From NCBI GenBank assembly GCA_039683095.1, contig JBDKSB010000001.1, positions 450,567 to 514,566 of the forward strand: a stretch of 64,000 nt of DNA. Reading direction: 5' to 3'. The notes under the pieces are model-generated. The model was not told where the DNA came from. It ran no database searches and saw only the letters and a program-made list of their open reading frames with translations. Position 1 is the stretch's first letter. Every line of letters starts with the position of its first letter. The DNA comes from Acidobacteriota bacterium. Lineage in GTDB: Bacteria > Acidobacteriota > Aminicenantia > Aminicenantales > Saccharicenantaceae. The position numbers and the translations under genes are program-made. Shown here piece by piece: positions 8,602-17,574 of this stretch.

Positions 8602-9191
8602 GATCTCGACTCCCTGCCGGCCCGATCCGGCCTCCCGGCGCAGCCGGGGAACTGGCGGGACAGCCGCCGGGCCAGGCCGGCCCGGCCGCGCATGACGTGG
8701 ACCCGGGCCGTCGATTCCGAGCAGCCCATGGCCCGGGCGATATCCTCATAGGAGCGTTCCTCGATGACATGAAGGAGGAGCGCCGTCGCCTGCCGCCGGG
8801 GCAGCCGGCCGATGGCGGCGAGGACAGCCGCCCGGAGTTCCCGGTCTTCGAGCCCCTTTTCGGCCGTAGCCGAAACCCCGTCGTCCCCGGGATCGGTCAG
8901 GCCGTGGACCTCGTGGCGGAGGAAGCGCCGGCTCTTGCGCACGGCGTCGTAGGCCGAGGAGACGGCGATCCGCAGGATCAGGGCCTCGGGCCGTGGATGC
9001 CGGGCGATCGCCTCCCGCTTCTTCCAGACGACCGTCAGGGCGTCCTGGAGGGCGTCCTCGGCCGCCTCCCTCTGGCGGACGATCCGCCAGATCGAACGCA
9101 TCATCCGCGGCTCGAGCGGCCGGACCAGGGCGTCGTAATCGAATTCCCGGCTCTCCACCGCGTCCGCCCTTTCGGGGACAATGTAATCCAT
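8598..9191 (-). CDS. RNA polymerase ECF-family sigma factor
   Basis: A 197-residue sigma factor. Region 2 spans about residues 18-85 (FDYDALVRPLEP... then REAAEDALQDALTVVWKK, the core-binding and -10-recognition helices). Region 4 spans about 120-175 (LPRRQATALLLHVIEERSYEDIARAMGCSESTARVHV, a helix-turn-helix for -35 recognition). The ATG at 9191 gives a normal-length protein. A GTG at 9251 would overlap the previous stop (GTGA) and add 20 residues, and is an alternative. It is expected to direct transcription of its own operon and other genes under the control of the adjacent membrane protein. Confidence 0.92.
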   Translation of the reverse strand: MDYIVPERADAVESREFDYDALVRPLEPRMMRSIWRIVRQREAAEDALQDALTVVWKKREAIARHPRPEALILRIAVSSAYDAVRKSRRFLRHEVHGLTDPGDDGVSATAEKGLEDRELRAAVLAAIGRLPRRQATALLLHVIEERSYEDIARAMGCSESTARVHVMRGRAGLARRLSRQFPGCAGRPDRAGRESRS

Positions 9192-9247
9192 GGACGCGGG
9201 AGAATCAAACCCCGGCCCGGGCGCGGCGCCATCTCCGTTTGCCGGCC

Positions 9248-9763
9248 TCACTTCTCGATGGGTGTGACGACCAGGATGACCATGCCGAGAAGGTCGCGGA
9301 CGGCCTCCTGGCTCCGGCCCGCTTTGTGCGCGGCCAAGGCGGAATCGAGAAGCCGGCCGCAGATCTTGACGGCCAGATCGATGCCCTTCGCCGGCTCCTT
9401 GACGGACTTGAGCTCCTCGGGGATCGTCCAGGCCGTGCCGCCCGAGACCGATCCGTAGGCCAGGCCGAGGTCCCGGTACGCTTCGTCGGAGAAGAGCCCG
9501 TCCGCCTCGACGATCTTTTTGACACCCTCGATCCGCGACCGGGTTCCTCCGGCCTGGTCGGTCCGGGGAAGGATCAGGAGCGAGGCGTCCAGGGCGTCGA
9601 CCAGGGCCCTGGTGATGGCCTCGCGGCCGGGGTCGGGGGTCATGACGACGGACCGGGCCCGGGCGATGAGGGCCTCCGGCCCGGTCTGCGCGCTTCCGGC
9701 GGCGGGGATCGCGGCGAGAAGAGCGATGATCGCGATGAGAACGGACGTGCGCTGCCTTTTCAT
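9248..9763 (-). CDS. Secreted protein of unknown function, first gene of the sigma operon
   Basis: A 171-residue protein with a clear signal peptide (MKRQRTSVLIAIIALLAAIPAAGSA) and a predicted helical mature domain of about 145 residues without recognised motifs. The ATG at 9763 follows GGGAGG. It ends ILVVTPIEK, similar to the end of the membrane protein encoded at 7269-8285. As the first gene of an ECF operon, it may be a periplasmic sensor or effector; this is inference. I found no convincing ECF-type autoregulatory promoter between it and the repeat at 9838. Confidence 0.78.
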   Translation of the reverse strand: MKRQRTSVLIAIIALLAAIPAAGSAQTGPEALIARARSVVMTPDPGREAITRALVDALDASLLILPRTDQAGGTRSRIEGVKKIVEADGLFSDEAYRDLGLAYGSVSGGTAWTIPEELKSVKEPAKGIDLAVKICGRLLDSALAAHKAGRSQEAVRDLLGMVILVVTPIEK

Positions 9764-9837
9764 TGCGGCCTCCCGGAAAAAGGTTGACGGTCTTTCATAT
9801 CCACCCGATAACCGTCCGCCCCCCCGTTATTGTTTAC

Positions 9838-9982
9838 AAAATGGGGGACACGATACCTATTTCCGATTTTCCTGCCTGATTAAAATGCGGGACATGATAT
9901 CCACTTCTCTTTTCCTGGCCCATATCGGGGGAGAGGCACCCGCCGCCCGAAAAATAGGAAATAGGTATCATATCCCCCATTT
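9838..9982. repeat. Palindromic repeat element, RAYT/MITE-like
   Basis: A left arm (9838-9871, beginning AAATGGGGGACACGATACC) and a right arm (9949-9982, the same sequence reversed) match at about 28 of 32 bases. A third, diverged copy in the left orientation lies at 9882-9916 (AAATGCGGGACATGATATCC). No transposase gene is present, so it looks like a non-autonomous element or a remnant. The right arm contains the last four codons and the stop of the MATE-like gene. The similarity to repeats that accompany REP-associated tyrosine transposases is from memory and is unverified. Confidence 0.7.
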
Positions 9983-11275
9983 CAGGATGGAGACGCTTGT
10001 GAGATACCCGGCCGTGAGCGCCGGCCCGACGGCCAGGGCTCCGACTATCTTCAGGACCAGGACCATCAGGACGAAAACCGCGGTCGTTATGGCCAGCTGG
10101 GCGCCCACCGCGATGCCGATCGGGGCGGTGCGGTGAGCCCGGACGAGGACGCCCCTCTCCAGCGACAGGATGGACTCGAGGAAGGGGAGGAGCGAGAGCA
10201 TGGCGCCGGGCACGACGGCGAAGGCGGCCAGGTCCGGCGCCAGGCCCGAGACCTGCCGGTACCAGACCAGGCCCAGGGGGGAGACCGTGACCAGGGCCAG
10301 GGCGACCGTGGAGATCGCGCCGAGACGGACGGTGAAGCGGCCGAGGACGCTCCGGCCCGCGCCGTCGTCGCCGAGGAGGGCGATGACGACCTCCTGCATG
10401 GCGATCCCGGCCGAGCGGAACACGAAGGCCAGCCCGGTGATGACCGGCAGCGCGGCCAAAGACTCGAGCGGCATGCGGCCGCGGGCCAGGAAGAAGGTCG
10501 TCAACGGATTGATGAAGAAGGTCAGGAACGAGGTCAGGGCCAGCGGCACGTAGAAGCGCAGGATGCGGACGGCGGTCAGCGCGCGGCCGAAGGCGCAGGC
10601 CGCCTCGTCCTGGCGGAGAAGGCGCCGGACGGTCCGCCGGGCCATGAACCAGCTGGCCGCGGCCTCGGCCACCACGCCGGCGCCGAGCGCGCCCGTGCCG
10701 ACGCTGGCGCCGGGCAGCCGGACGACGAGGGCCAGGAACAGGCCGGTCGCGGCCATGGCCGAAAGGCGGATGACCGTGCCCCAGGTCACGGCCTGCGGCC
10801 GGCCGTCGCGGATGAGGACGCCCTGATAGAACCGGCGGAAGCCGATGGCCCCCGGCCAAAGGACGAGGAAGATCATCGACCGGCTGGCCAGTCGGGCCAG
10901 GTCGGGCGAGAGGCCCATGACGCCCCGGGCGACGAAGCCGAAGACGGGCGGCGTGATCAGGACGATCATGACCGCCGTGACAGCCGCGTTCATCGCGTTC
11001 GAGAAGCGCCGCATCTTCCGGCAGGCGACGCCGTCCCCGACGAGGGCGTTCGAGGCCGAGAGCATCATGATGATGGGCGATTCGACCATCCAGGCCAGGG
11101 CCGTGGCCACGGCGAAGGCGGCCAGGTTCTCCTTCGGCGAGGCGAGACGGGCGATGACGGCGGCCACGAACGGCCCCTCGGCGGCCATCATCAGCCAGGT
11201 GGCCTCCAGGGGCAGCCAGAAGCGGGCGACGCGGCGCGGCGTCAGGTCGTTCGGCGAGATGTAGTGGGCGCGCAT
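9968..11275 (-). CDS. MATE/MOP-superfamily-like integral membrane transporter
   Basis: A 435-residue polytopic membrane protein with about 12 hydrophobic segments arranged as two six-helix halves. Features reminiscent of MATE/polysaccharide-flippase proteins include the N-terminal WLPLEATWLMMAAEGPFV and the repeated LVLWP...FRRFYQG half-site. The substrate is unknown. The start at 11275 has no ribosome site but sits about six bases after the predicted transcription start. The C-terminal codons KWGI and the stop are formed by the palindromic element at 9949-9982, so the native end was probably altered by insertion. Membrane transporter is near certain; the family is moderately supported. Confidence 0.75.
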   Translation of the reverse strand: MRAHYISPNDLTPRRVARFWLPLEATWLMMAAEGPFVAAVIARLASPKENLAAFAVATALAWMVESPIIMMLSASNALVGDGVACRKMRRFSNAMNAAVTAVMIVLITPPVFGFVARGVMGLSPDLARLASRSMIFLVLWPGAIGFRRFYQGVLIRDGRPQAVTWGTVIRLSAMAATGLFLALVVRLPGASVGTGALGAGVVAEAAASWFMARRTVRRLLRQDEAACAFGRALTAVRILRFYVPLALTSFLTFFINPLTTFFLARGRMPLESLAALPVITGLAFVFRSAGIAMQEVVIALLGDDGAGRSVLGRFTVRLGAISTVALALVTVSPLGLVWYRQVSGLAPDLAAFAVVPGAMLSLLPFLESILSLERGVLVRAHRTAPIGIAVGAQLAITTAVFVLMVLVLKIVGALAVGPALTAGYLTSVSILKWGI

Positions 11276-11287
11276 GTTTGGCGCAAT

Positions 11288-11316
11288 AGGATAGCACGTC
11301 GAAGCCGGCCCGACAA
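11288..11316 (-). promoter_or_regulatory. Promoter of the MATE-like gene, leaderless start
   Basis: On the minus strand, TTGTCG (11316-11311) is followed by 17 bp and an extended TGC-TATCCT (-10 at 11293-11288). The ATG at 11275 begins 13 bases beyond the -10, leaving a leader of about 5-6 nt. Confidence 0.55.
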
Positions 11317-11451
11317 ACGGCCGCCCGGGATCGGGAGGGCGATTTACCTCAACGACGGCGCCTTCGACCGGATCTTTTTTCTGGCTGCCGGTTTCCGCAT
11401 CGACCAGCCGGCAAAAGACGGGCCGGACCGGCCGGGTCGCGAACGTTCCCG

Positions 11452-12855
11452 CTAGAACGCGATGCCCGCGCCGACCCCGAAAACGAGCCGTTTCGAGCCG
11501 TAGTCCATCTCGCCGCCCGGATAGGCCGAGGCCCCCCGGACGGCCGAGGCGTAGCGGAGGAAGACGTCGAACGACAGGTCGCTGACCCTCTCGCCGTCGT
11601 CCCAGATGGAGAAGAGCGGGCCCTCGTACCCGAAGCCGAGCGAATAGACGTTGCGCTCGAGGTCGGGATAGACGGGCGTCCGGCCGGTTTCGTCGACCGA
11701 GCTCCGCAGGCGGGCATAGCCGGTCCGCAGGGCGAGGTAGCGCCCGGGCCGGATCTCCAGCCCGGCTTTGATGTCCCGGGTGTCCCTGAGCGCCAGGGCC
11801 ACGCCCTGGACGCCGTAATCGAGCGACAGGCCGTAGAACTCCTGGTAGTCGGGCGTGAAGGATGGATTGAGAGCCTGGCCTTCCGCGTTCGAACGGAAGA
11901 TCCAGTCGCCGAAGCCGCTCCAGCGGTTCCATTGGACGTCGAGATAAAGGGAGACCGGCTTGACGGGCGTGAGGGCGATGCCGCAGGCGATCTCGCGGGG
12001 CAGGGTCAGGCGGGCCGTGACGTTCTGCGTGGCGTAGTAGAAATCGATGAGATCGGAAACGCGGCGCGACGGCCTGTAGGGATCGGGCACGGTGGCGCCC
12101 GAGATGTCCAGCATGCGGTTGAACACGTCCGTGCCGGCATAGTCGATCGAGACGCTCTGCTGGAACCGGGCCCCGATCTGGAGGGCCGGCAGGACCTTCC
12201 ACAAGGCTCCGGCCGTGAAGCCCAGGCCGTGGCCGCTCAAGGCCTGGCTGCTCTCGACGTCGATGTCCCGGTCGAGCGGATAGGTCTCGAGGTTGAAGGG
12301 GATGATGTGCCGCCAGCGCAGGCTCGACGACACGACGTCGACGCCGGCGCTCACGGCCAAGCCCTTGACGACCTCGACGGCCAGGGCCGTCCGGAAGAAG
12401 AGCGTCCGCAGGCGGTTGCGGGTCACGGCGCCCTCGGCGTCCCAGCCCGGCGACCAGTACGATTCGTAATTGAACGGGGAGAACAGGCCCGTGGCGACGG
12501 TCACGCCACGCAGGAGCTGCCAGGCCACGGCGAAGTCGCCCAGGAACTCGGACGGCTCCGACCGCCAGGTCCGGCCGCCGTCCGGCCAGGCCGCCGACGT
12601 CTTGCGGTTGTCGAACATGATGTTGGTCTTGAGGCGAAATCCGGACAGGAAGGCCAGCCCGGCCGGATTATAGAATAGTCCGGTGGCATCGTCGGACCGG
12701 GCCGTGAACGCGCCTCCCAGGCCGGTCGCCCGGGCGCTGGGCTCGTGGAACGTCAGGTCGTCGGCGCCCAGCCGGAACGGCAACGGAACCAGGATGAGCG
12801 CCAGGATGAGGGTCAGGCGGGGACCGCGAAGGAGCTTCGCCCGGATCATGTTCAT
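11452..12855 (-). CDS. OmpP1/FadL-family outer-membrane transport protein
   Basis: A 467-residue outer-membrane beta-barrel with a signal peptide (residues 1-31). The mature N-terminus has the FadL-type hatch signature: ARATGLGGAFTARSDDATGLFYNPAGLAFL (residues 42-71, NPAG conserved). The rest alternates aromatic and polar residues, as in transmembrane strands, and ends in Phe (GAGIAF). Family members import long-chain fatty acids or aromatic hydrocarbons. GGAGG precedes the ATG at 12855. The gene stands alone. The family is secure; the substrate is not. Confidence 0.9.
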   Translation of the reverse strand: MNMIRAKLLRGPRLTLILALILVPLPFRLGADDLTFHEPSARATGLGGAFTARSDDATGLFYNPAGLAFLSGFRLKTNIMFDNRKTSAAWPDGGRTWRSEPSEFLGDFAVAWQLLRGVTVATGLFSPFNYESYWSPGWDAEGAVTRNRLRTLFFRTALAVEVVKGLAVSAGVDVVSSSLRWRHIIPFNLETYPLDRDIDVESSQALSGHGLGFTAGALWKVLPALQIGARFQQSVSIDYAGTDVFNRMLDISGATVPDPYRPSRRVSDLIDFYYATQNVTARLTLPREIACGIALTPVKPVSLYLDVQWNRWSGFGDWIFRSNAEGQALNPSFTPDYQEFYGLSLDYGVQGVALALRDTRDIKAGLEIRPGRYLALRTGYARLRSSVDETGRTPVYPDLERNVYSLGFGYEGPLFSIWDDGERVSDLSFDVFLRYASAVRGASAYPGGEMDYGSKRLVFGVGAGIAF

Positions 12856-12882
12856 GATGCCTCCGCTTCTTAAAGGACGGCT

Positions 12883-12911
12883 ATCTTACCATTCGCGGCG
12901 GGGAATATGAA
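12883..12911 (-). promoter_or_regulatory. Candidate promoter of the FadL-family gene
   Basis: On the minus strand, TTCATA (12911-12906), 17 bp, TAAGAT (12888-12883). The -35 is a four-of-six match, the -10 is good. Confidence 0.4.
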
Positions 12912-12990
12912 GGAGCCATCGATCGACAGCGGCGCGGTCCGGCCCAACGACGGTCCCGGCCTGAGGCGGACATGCGTCCTCGCGGCGGGC

Positions 12991-15588
12991 TCATTTCCTG
13001 ACGACGCGGATCGTCCTGATCTCATACGGGGCGAGGGTGACCGCGATCGAGGGGCCCGAGCCGATCACGCCTCCGGCCGGACGCTCTATGAGGTCGGCCT
13101 CGCGGGCCTCGACCGGCCAGGGCAGCTCGATCTTCGCCTCGGTTTTCCGGCCCGCCGTCTCGTAGAGCCGGAGGATGAGGCCGCGCTCGGCGTAGCCCAT
13201 CTCCTTCTTGAGCGCGGACAGGACGACGTTAGACGGGCCGACCCGGATGAACGAATGGACCGGCGGCAGTTCCCCGCCGTGGACGAGAGGCACGCGGGCG
13301 ATGAGCGGGTTGCCGAGTTCGTAGCCCCGGCGCGTCACCTCGGCGGCCCTCCAGTCGCCGCGGTGGGGGACGATCGAGCAAAGAAGCTCGTGGCGGCCGC
13401 GGTCGGCCTCCGGGTCGGGATAGGTCGAGCCGTGGACGACGGACAGGCGCATGACCCCGCCCTTGACGTCGAAGCCGTACTTCGAGTCGTTGAGCAGGGC
13501 CGCGCCGTACTCGCCCGACCCTTCCGAGACGTCGATCCAGCGCAGGGCCGGCACCTCCGTGCCGTCGGACGGGCGGGCTATCGAGCCGTAGGGGATCTCG
13601 AAGCGGGCGGCCGCAGACTTGAGGGCGAGCGGGAAGGCGGCCTTGATCATGATGTTCCGCTCGCGCCAATCGAACCGCGTCCGGAAGTCCAGGCGCGGCA
13701 GGCCGGCGCAGAGGGTCAGGTCCTGCTCGAAGGTCGAGTCGCGGAAGCGGGACTTGACCCGGAGCACGGCCCGGACCGGGCCCTTCTCGACGAGCTCGAC
13801 GGCGGCGCCGGTCTCGCCGATCCTTCCGGCCAGGCCCTTGAGGCCGAGCTCCCAGGCCGACATCTCCTTGGGATCGTCGATGAACGCCTCGAGGACGTTC
13901 CCCGGCCCGGCCAGGACCTCGCGCCCGGCGGCCTTGTCGTACAGGCTCGTGATCCAGCCGGTCTTCGGGTCGACGCGGACCTTGAGGAACTCGTTCTCGA
14001 GCTCGTTCGCCCCGACCCTGAGGCCCGCCGCCGCGCCGCCGCCCGCCGCGCCCGCCGGCTCTTCCGCGGACACGCCGGCGGGGACCGCGCGATAGAGCCT
14101 GTAGCCCAGCGAGGGCACGTCGCGGGCCAGGAACAGGACGCGGAGGATCGCCGTATCGCCCTGGGCGCGCCTGTCGAGGACCTGGGCCGGAATGCTCCGG
14201 CCCCCGCCGTCGGTCAGCCGAACGGTCCCTTCCCACGGCTTCGCCGTCCCGGCGTCCGGCGGCACGGCGATCTCGGCGATGACGGGCTCTGTCCGGTCCC
14301 AGAAGAGCGGATTGTAGACGACGACGGGAAAGCCCTCGCCCCGCGTGTCGATCCGGCTCGAGATGGTCTCGAGCGAGAAGTCGAGGGCCCGCTCGCCGCG
14401 CATCCGGGCCTGGCGGTAAAAGCCGGCGACCTCGTCGTAAACGGGCCCGATGCTCGAGCCGTCGAGGATGTCGTGGAACTGGTTGCGGAGGACGATCTTC
14501 CAGGCCTCGTCGAGGTCCCGCTCGGGGTAATAATCGCGGTAGCCCGAGGCCACGGCGACGGCCGAGAACTTCTCCGCCGTGACGAGCAGGCTCTCGAGCT
14601 GGCGGTTGCTCTTCTTGGCCGCCGCCTGGGTCGTGTAGCAGGCCGGGAAAGTGAAGTTGAGCTCGCGCGAAACGAGCGGGAAGCCGGCCCCGTTCGCGGC
14701 CGCGTTCTCGAGGAAGGCCTGGGGAACGTCGAAGACGAGCTGCGGCTGGCCGGGATCGCCGCGGAACTTCTCGATGGCGGCGATGTCCGCGTCGCGCGGC
14801 CCGCCGCCGTGGTCCCCGGCGCCGTAGAGGAGCAGGAAGTCCTTGACGGCGGTGTTCTTGCGGGCCTCCTCCAGGATCTTCAGGGTCCCGTCCTGGAGGC
14901 TGACGTTGTACCAGCCCGGCGGGACGTAGCCGAGGACGCGGGAGCCGTCCATCCCTTCCCACCAGAAGAAGGGAGTCGGGTCGGGTCCCGGCGCGCAGCG
15001 GCCGAAGACATAGGAATCGATGCCGGCCCGTCGCAGGATCTGGGGCATCTGCCAGTTGTGCCCGAACGTGTCGGGGTTCCAGCCGACCTTGACGTCGACG
15101 CCGAACCTGTCCAGGAAGTAGCGCTTGCCGTAAAGGAGTTGGCGGGCCAGGGCCTCGCCGTCGGGCATGTTGGCGTCGGGCTCGACCCACATGCCGCCGA
15201 CCGGCACCCAGGTCCCCTCCTTGATCTTGCGGGCGATGCGGGCGAAGAGATCGGGCGACTCCCTCTCGATCGCGTCGTAGATCGCCGCCTGGCTCTGGGC
15301 GAAGGTCAGGCCTGGCAGCCGGTCCATCTGGGCCAGCGTCCCCCGGAAGGTGTGGACGGCGATGTCGGCCACGGTCTCCTCCCAGCGCCAGAGCCAGCTC
15401 AGGTCGATGTGGGCGTGACCGACGAGATGGGCGGTCAGGGACCGCGGCGGAACGGCCGCGGGGGCGGCGGACCGCTTCTGCCCGGGCGCGCCCGGGCCGG
15501 CGGCGGCCCGCGCGGCCGGCCCGGCCGAGGCCAGGACGGCGGTGGCGATCAGCAGGACGGGCAGGGCGGAACGAAAGCTGATCCTCAT
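12991..15588 (-). CDS. Secreted alpha-mannosidase, GH38
   Basis: An 865-residue retaining alpha-mannosidase with a signal peptide (residues 1-29). It carries the zinc-site HAHIDLSWLW (His60, Asp62), the nucleophile region GWNPDTFGHNW (Asp173) and the downstream metal-site segment NQFHDILDGSSI (near 375). The long C-terminal half is the beta-sandwich region usual for the family. Export implies it trims mannose from glycans in the periplasm or outside the cell. It follows the 15605-16549 gene by 16 bases and GAGGAG precedes the ATG, so the two form an operon. The assignment is secure; linkage preference is unknown. Confidence 0.95.
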   Translation of the reverse strand: MRISFRSALPVLLIATAVLASAGPAARAAAGPGAPGQKRSAAPAAVPPRSLTAHLVGHAHIDLSWLWRWEETVADIAVHTFRGTLAQMDRLPGLTFAQSQAAIYDAIERESPDLFARIARKIKEGTWVPVGGMWVEPDANMPDGEALARQLLYGKRYFLDRFGVDVKVGWNPDTFGHNWQMPQILRRAGIDSYVFGRCAPGPDPTPFFWWEGMDGSRVLGYVPPGWYNVSLQDGTLKILEEARKNTAVKDFLLLYGAGDHGGGPRDADIAAIEKFRGDPGQPQLVFDVPQAFLENAAANGAGFPLVSRELNFTFPACYTTQAAAKKSNRQLESLLVTAEKFSAVAVASGYRDYYPERDLDEAWKIVLRNQFHDILDGSSIGPVYDEVAGFYRQARMRGERALDFSLETISSRIDTRGEGFPVVVYNPLFWDRTEPVIAEIAVPPDAGTAKPWEGTVRLTDGGGRSIPAQVLDRRAQGDTAILRVLFLARDVPSLGYRLYRAVPAGVSAEEPAGAAGGGAAAGLRVGANELENEFLKVRVDPKTGWITSLYDKAAGREVLAGPGNVLEAFIDDPKEMSAWELGLKGLAGRIGETGAAVELVEKGPVRAVLRVKSRFRDSTFEQDLTLCAGLPRLDFRTRFDWRERNIMIKAAFPLALKSAAARFEIPYGSIARPSDGTEVPALRWIDVSEGSGEYGAALLNDSKYGFDVKGGVMRLSVVHGSTYPDPEADRGRHELLCSIVPHRGDWRAAEVTRRGYELGNPLIARVPLVHGGELPPVHSFIRVGPSNVVLSALKKEMGYAERGLILRLYETAGRKTEAKIELPWPVEAREADLIERPAGGVIGSGPSIAVTLAPYEIRTIRVVRK

Positions 15589-15604
15589 GGCGGGACTCCT
15601 CGCT

Positions 15605-16549
15605 TCAGTCGCGGACGTCGAACGTCACGGCGGAGAACTTGAAATCCTTGTAGACGGCCTCGGTCGTCGACCGGACGAAGGGCTTGCCGGAGTCCTTGAG
15701 ATAAGCTTCCTCCACGGACAGGCGGCCGGGGAAGCGGAGGCCGTTCTGCTCAACGCCGAGCTCGGCGCGGAAGGTCAGCCGGGGCGTCCGCTTGAAGAGC
15801 TCGCCCCGCCTGACGAAGACGTCGAAGCGGCCGGCCCGGCTCTCGCTCCACTCGATCCTGAGGATGTCGCCGGTGGCCGGATCGACCCAGGCCTGTCCGT
15901 GGAGACAGCGGCCGGCCGGGACGCCGGGCCTGGGCTTGGCCTCGATGACGACGGCGTCGACCGAGCCAATCCGGTCCCGTCCGGCGATCGAGAAGTCGAA
16001 TCCCGGCTGGACCCGCTCGCCGAAAAGGCCGACCGGCCCGAGAAGGGCGGAGCCGAAGACGTCGACGGATATCTGGAGCTCGGCGTCGGGAACGACCTTG
16101 CTCTTGCCGTTCTCCTCGAGCTGGGCGCGGACCTCGCGGAAGGCCCGCCCGGCCCGGACGCATCGGTAATCGTAGACGAACGAGCGCTTTATCTTCCTGA
16201 CGGTGCTGATCGTGAGCGTCGGTCCCAGGAAGGGCGATGTGCCGGATCCGGACGGCGGCGCCGCCGGCGAACGATCGAGCTTCGGGTCGATCGTCTCCCG
16301 GATCTCCTCGCGGCAGGCGAGATCGAAGGCCGAACTCTCGAGCCTGCGGCAATATCCGGCGGCCTTGGCCAGGAGCGAGGCCAGCTCGGCGGAAGCCGGC
16401 GGGGCGGTCTCTATCTTCTGCGGCGGCCGCTGGGGAAGGCGATGGTCCGGCGCCGGGACGGCCGCCACCGCTCGGATCGAGAGAAGAACGAGGGCCGCGC
16501 CGGCCGATGCCGCGGCCGCGACGGTTCCGGCGTGGCGAGACCTTCTCAT
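15605..16549 (-). CDS. Exported protein of unknown function, partner of the alpha-mannosidase
   Basis: A 314-residue protein with a signal peptide (about residues 1-30). The mature part is rich in beta strands, with segments such as AWVDPATGDILRIEW and LTFRAELGVEQNGLRFPG. These recall the LolA/outer-membrane lipoprotein-sorting fold, but the match is loose. The ATG at 16549 follows GGAGGAGG; a longer frame to 16624 lacks a ribosome site. It is the first gene of an operon with the mannosidase, driven by the promoter at 16596. Function unknown. Confidence 0.8.
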   Translation of the reverse strand: MRRSRHAGTVAAAASAGAALVLLSIRAVAAVPAPDHRLPQRPPQKIETAPPASAELASLLAKAAGYCRRLESSAFDLACREEIRETIDPKLDRSPAAPPSGSGTSPFLGPTLTISTVRKIKRSFVYDYRCVRAGRAFREVRAQLEENGKSKVVPDAELQISVDVFGSALLGPVGLFGERVQPGFDFSIAGRDRIGSVDAVVIEAKPRPGVPAGRCLHGQAWVDPATGDILRIEWSESRAGRFDVFVRRGELFKRTPRLTFRAELGVEQNGLRFPGRLSVEEAYLKDSGKPFVRSTTEAVYKDFKFSAVTFDVRD

Positions 16550-16595
16550 GCGCGATCCTCCTCCGGGAACGACGGTTTTTCGCCGCCCGCGGACC

Positions 16596-16624
16596 AGGAT
16601 AGGCCCGCGCCCCGGGGAAATCAA
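16596..16624 (-). promoter_or_regulatory. Promoter of the GH38 operon
   Basis: On the minus strand, TTGATT (16624-16619), 17 bp, TATCCT (16601-16596). It diverges from the CBM9 gene promoter at 16683. Confidence 0.55.
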
Positions 16625-16682
16625 GCTTGGGGGTTGGCCGGGAGTCCCGGGGGGAGGCCCGGTGCGTCGGGAAGGTGCAGGG

Positions 16683-16711
16683 TTGAGCGCCGGGGTGATT
16701 CATAGGATAAT
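16683..16711 (+). promoter_or_regulatory. Promoter of the CBM9-like gene
   Basis: TTGAGC (16683-16688), 17 bp, GATAAT (16706-16711). The start codon at 16732 follows a GGGAGG ribosome site. Confidence 0.6.
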
Positions 16712-16731
16712 GTGGCGGCCGGGAGGACCCG

Positions 16732-17574
16732 ATGGCGATGCGATACGGATGCGACGAGAACGATCTGGCCCATTATACGTGTTATCGAACGCTCCATAAG
16801 CCGCCGGTCGACGGCCGCCTGGACGGGCCGGCCTGGCGGGAGGCGCCGAAATCCCGGCGCTTCGTCGATCTCGTCAGCGGCGTGCCCGGCTTCCTCGAGA
16901 CGCGGCTGGCCGCGCTCTGGGACGACGAGGCCCTTTACGTCGCCTTCTGGGTGAGCGAGCCCGACGTCCAGGCCCGCCTGGCCGAGCGCGACGCGCTCGT
17001 CTGGACCGAGAACGACGTCGAGATCTTCATCGGCGGCGAGGACTGCTACTATGAATTCCAGATCAACGCCCTGGGGACGATCTACGAGGTCTTTTACGTC
17101 TGGCAGGACGCGCTGAAGAAGGGAAGCCGGTTCGACGCGCCGGAGTTCGACCTGCGCGAGCGGCGGGTCGACGTCATCGGCGGCTTCCAGGACGGCCTGC
17201 GCTACGGCCGGCACCCGCGGGGCCGGCGCTGGGCCTTCATGGACTGGGACTTCCCGGGATTGCGCGCGGCGGTCCAGGTCCGGGGCACGCTCAACGACGC
17301 GTCCGACGTCGACGAGGGCTGGACGGCCGAGATCGCCTTTCCCTGGAGCGGCATGAAGCATCTCGCCGGCGGCCGGCCGCTGCCGCCGCGCGACGGCGAC
17401 GTCTGGCGCATGGACTTCTCCCGCTTCGAGCTCCTCCGCAGCTGCGGCGTGACGGTGGAACCGCACCCGGGTTGGGCCCTCAACAAGCACGGGATCTACG
17501 ACTCCCATATCCCCGAGTGCTTTTCTTTTATCCACTTCCGAGCTGCCTTGGCTAACGCAAACGGCTCTAAATAA
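16732..17574 (+). CDS. CBM9-like carbohydrate-binding protein
   Basis: A 280-residue protein made of one CBM9-type beta-sandwich. Family features are PPVDGRLDGPAWREAP near the N-terminus, ALWDDEALYVAFWVSEPDV, WTENDVEIFIGG and YEFQINALGTIYEVFY, then DEGWTAEIAFPW. It has no signal peptide, so it is probably cytoplasmic, unlike most CBM9 proteins. The C-terminal residues AALANANGSK are encoded by a repeat that starts at 17544, so the native end has probably been replaced. GGGAGG precedes the ATG. Sugar specificity is unknown. Confidence 0.88.
   Translation: MAMRYGCDENDLAHYTCYRTLHKPPVDGRLDGPAWREAPKSRRFVDLVSGVPGFLETRLAALWDDEALYVAFWVSEPDVQARLAERDALVWTENDVEIFIGGEDCYYEFQINALGTIYEVFYVWQDALKKGSRFDAPEFDLRERRVDVIGGFQDGLRYGRHPRGRRWAFMDWDFPGLRAAVQVRGTLNDASDVDEGWTAEIAFPWSGMKHLAGGRPLPPRDGDVWRMDFSRFELLRSCGVTVEPHPGWALNKHGIYDSHIPECFSFIHFRAALANANGSK

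Noticed and set aside
12907-15642. 911-codon plus-strand frame opposite the GH38 mannosidase
   Set aside because: It is a shadow of the opposite-strand gene, lacking a ribosome site and recognisable domains.
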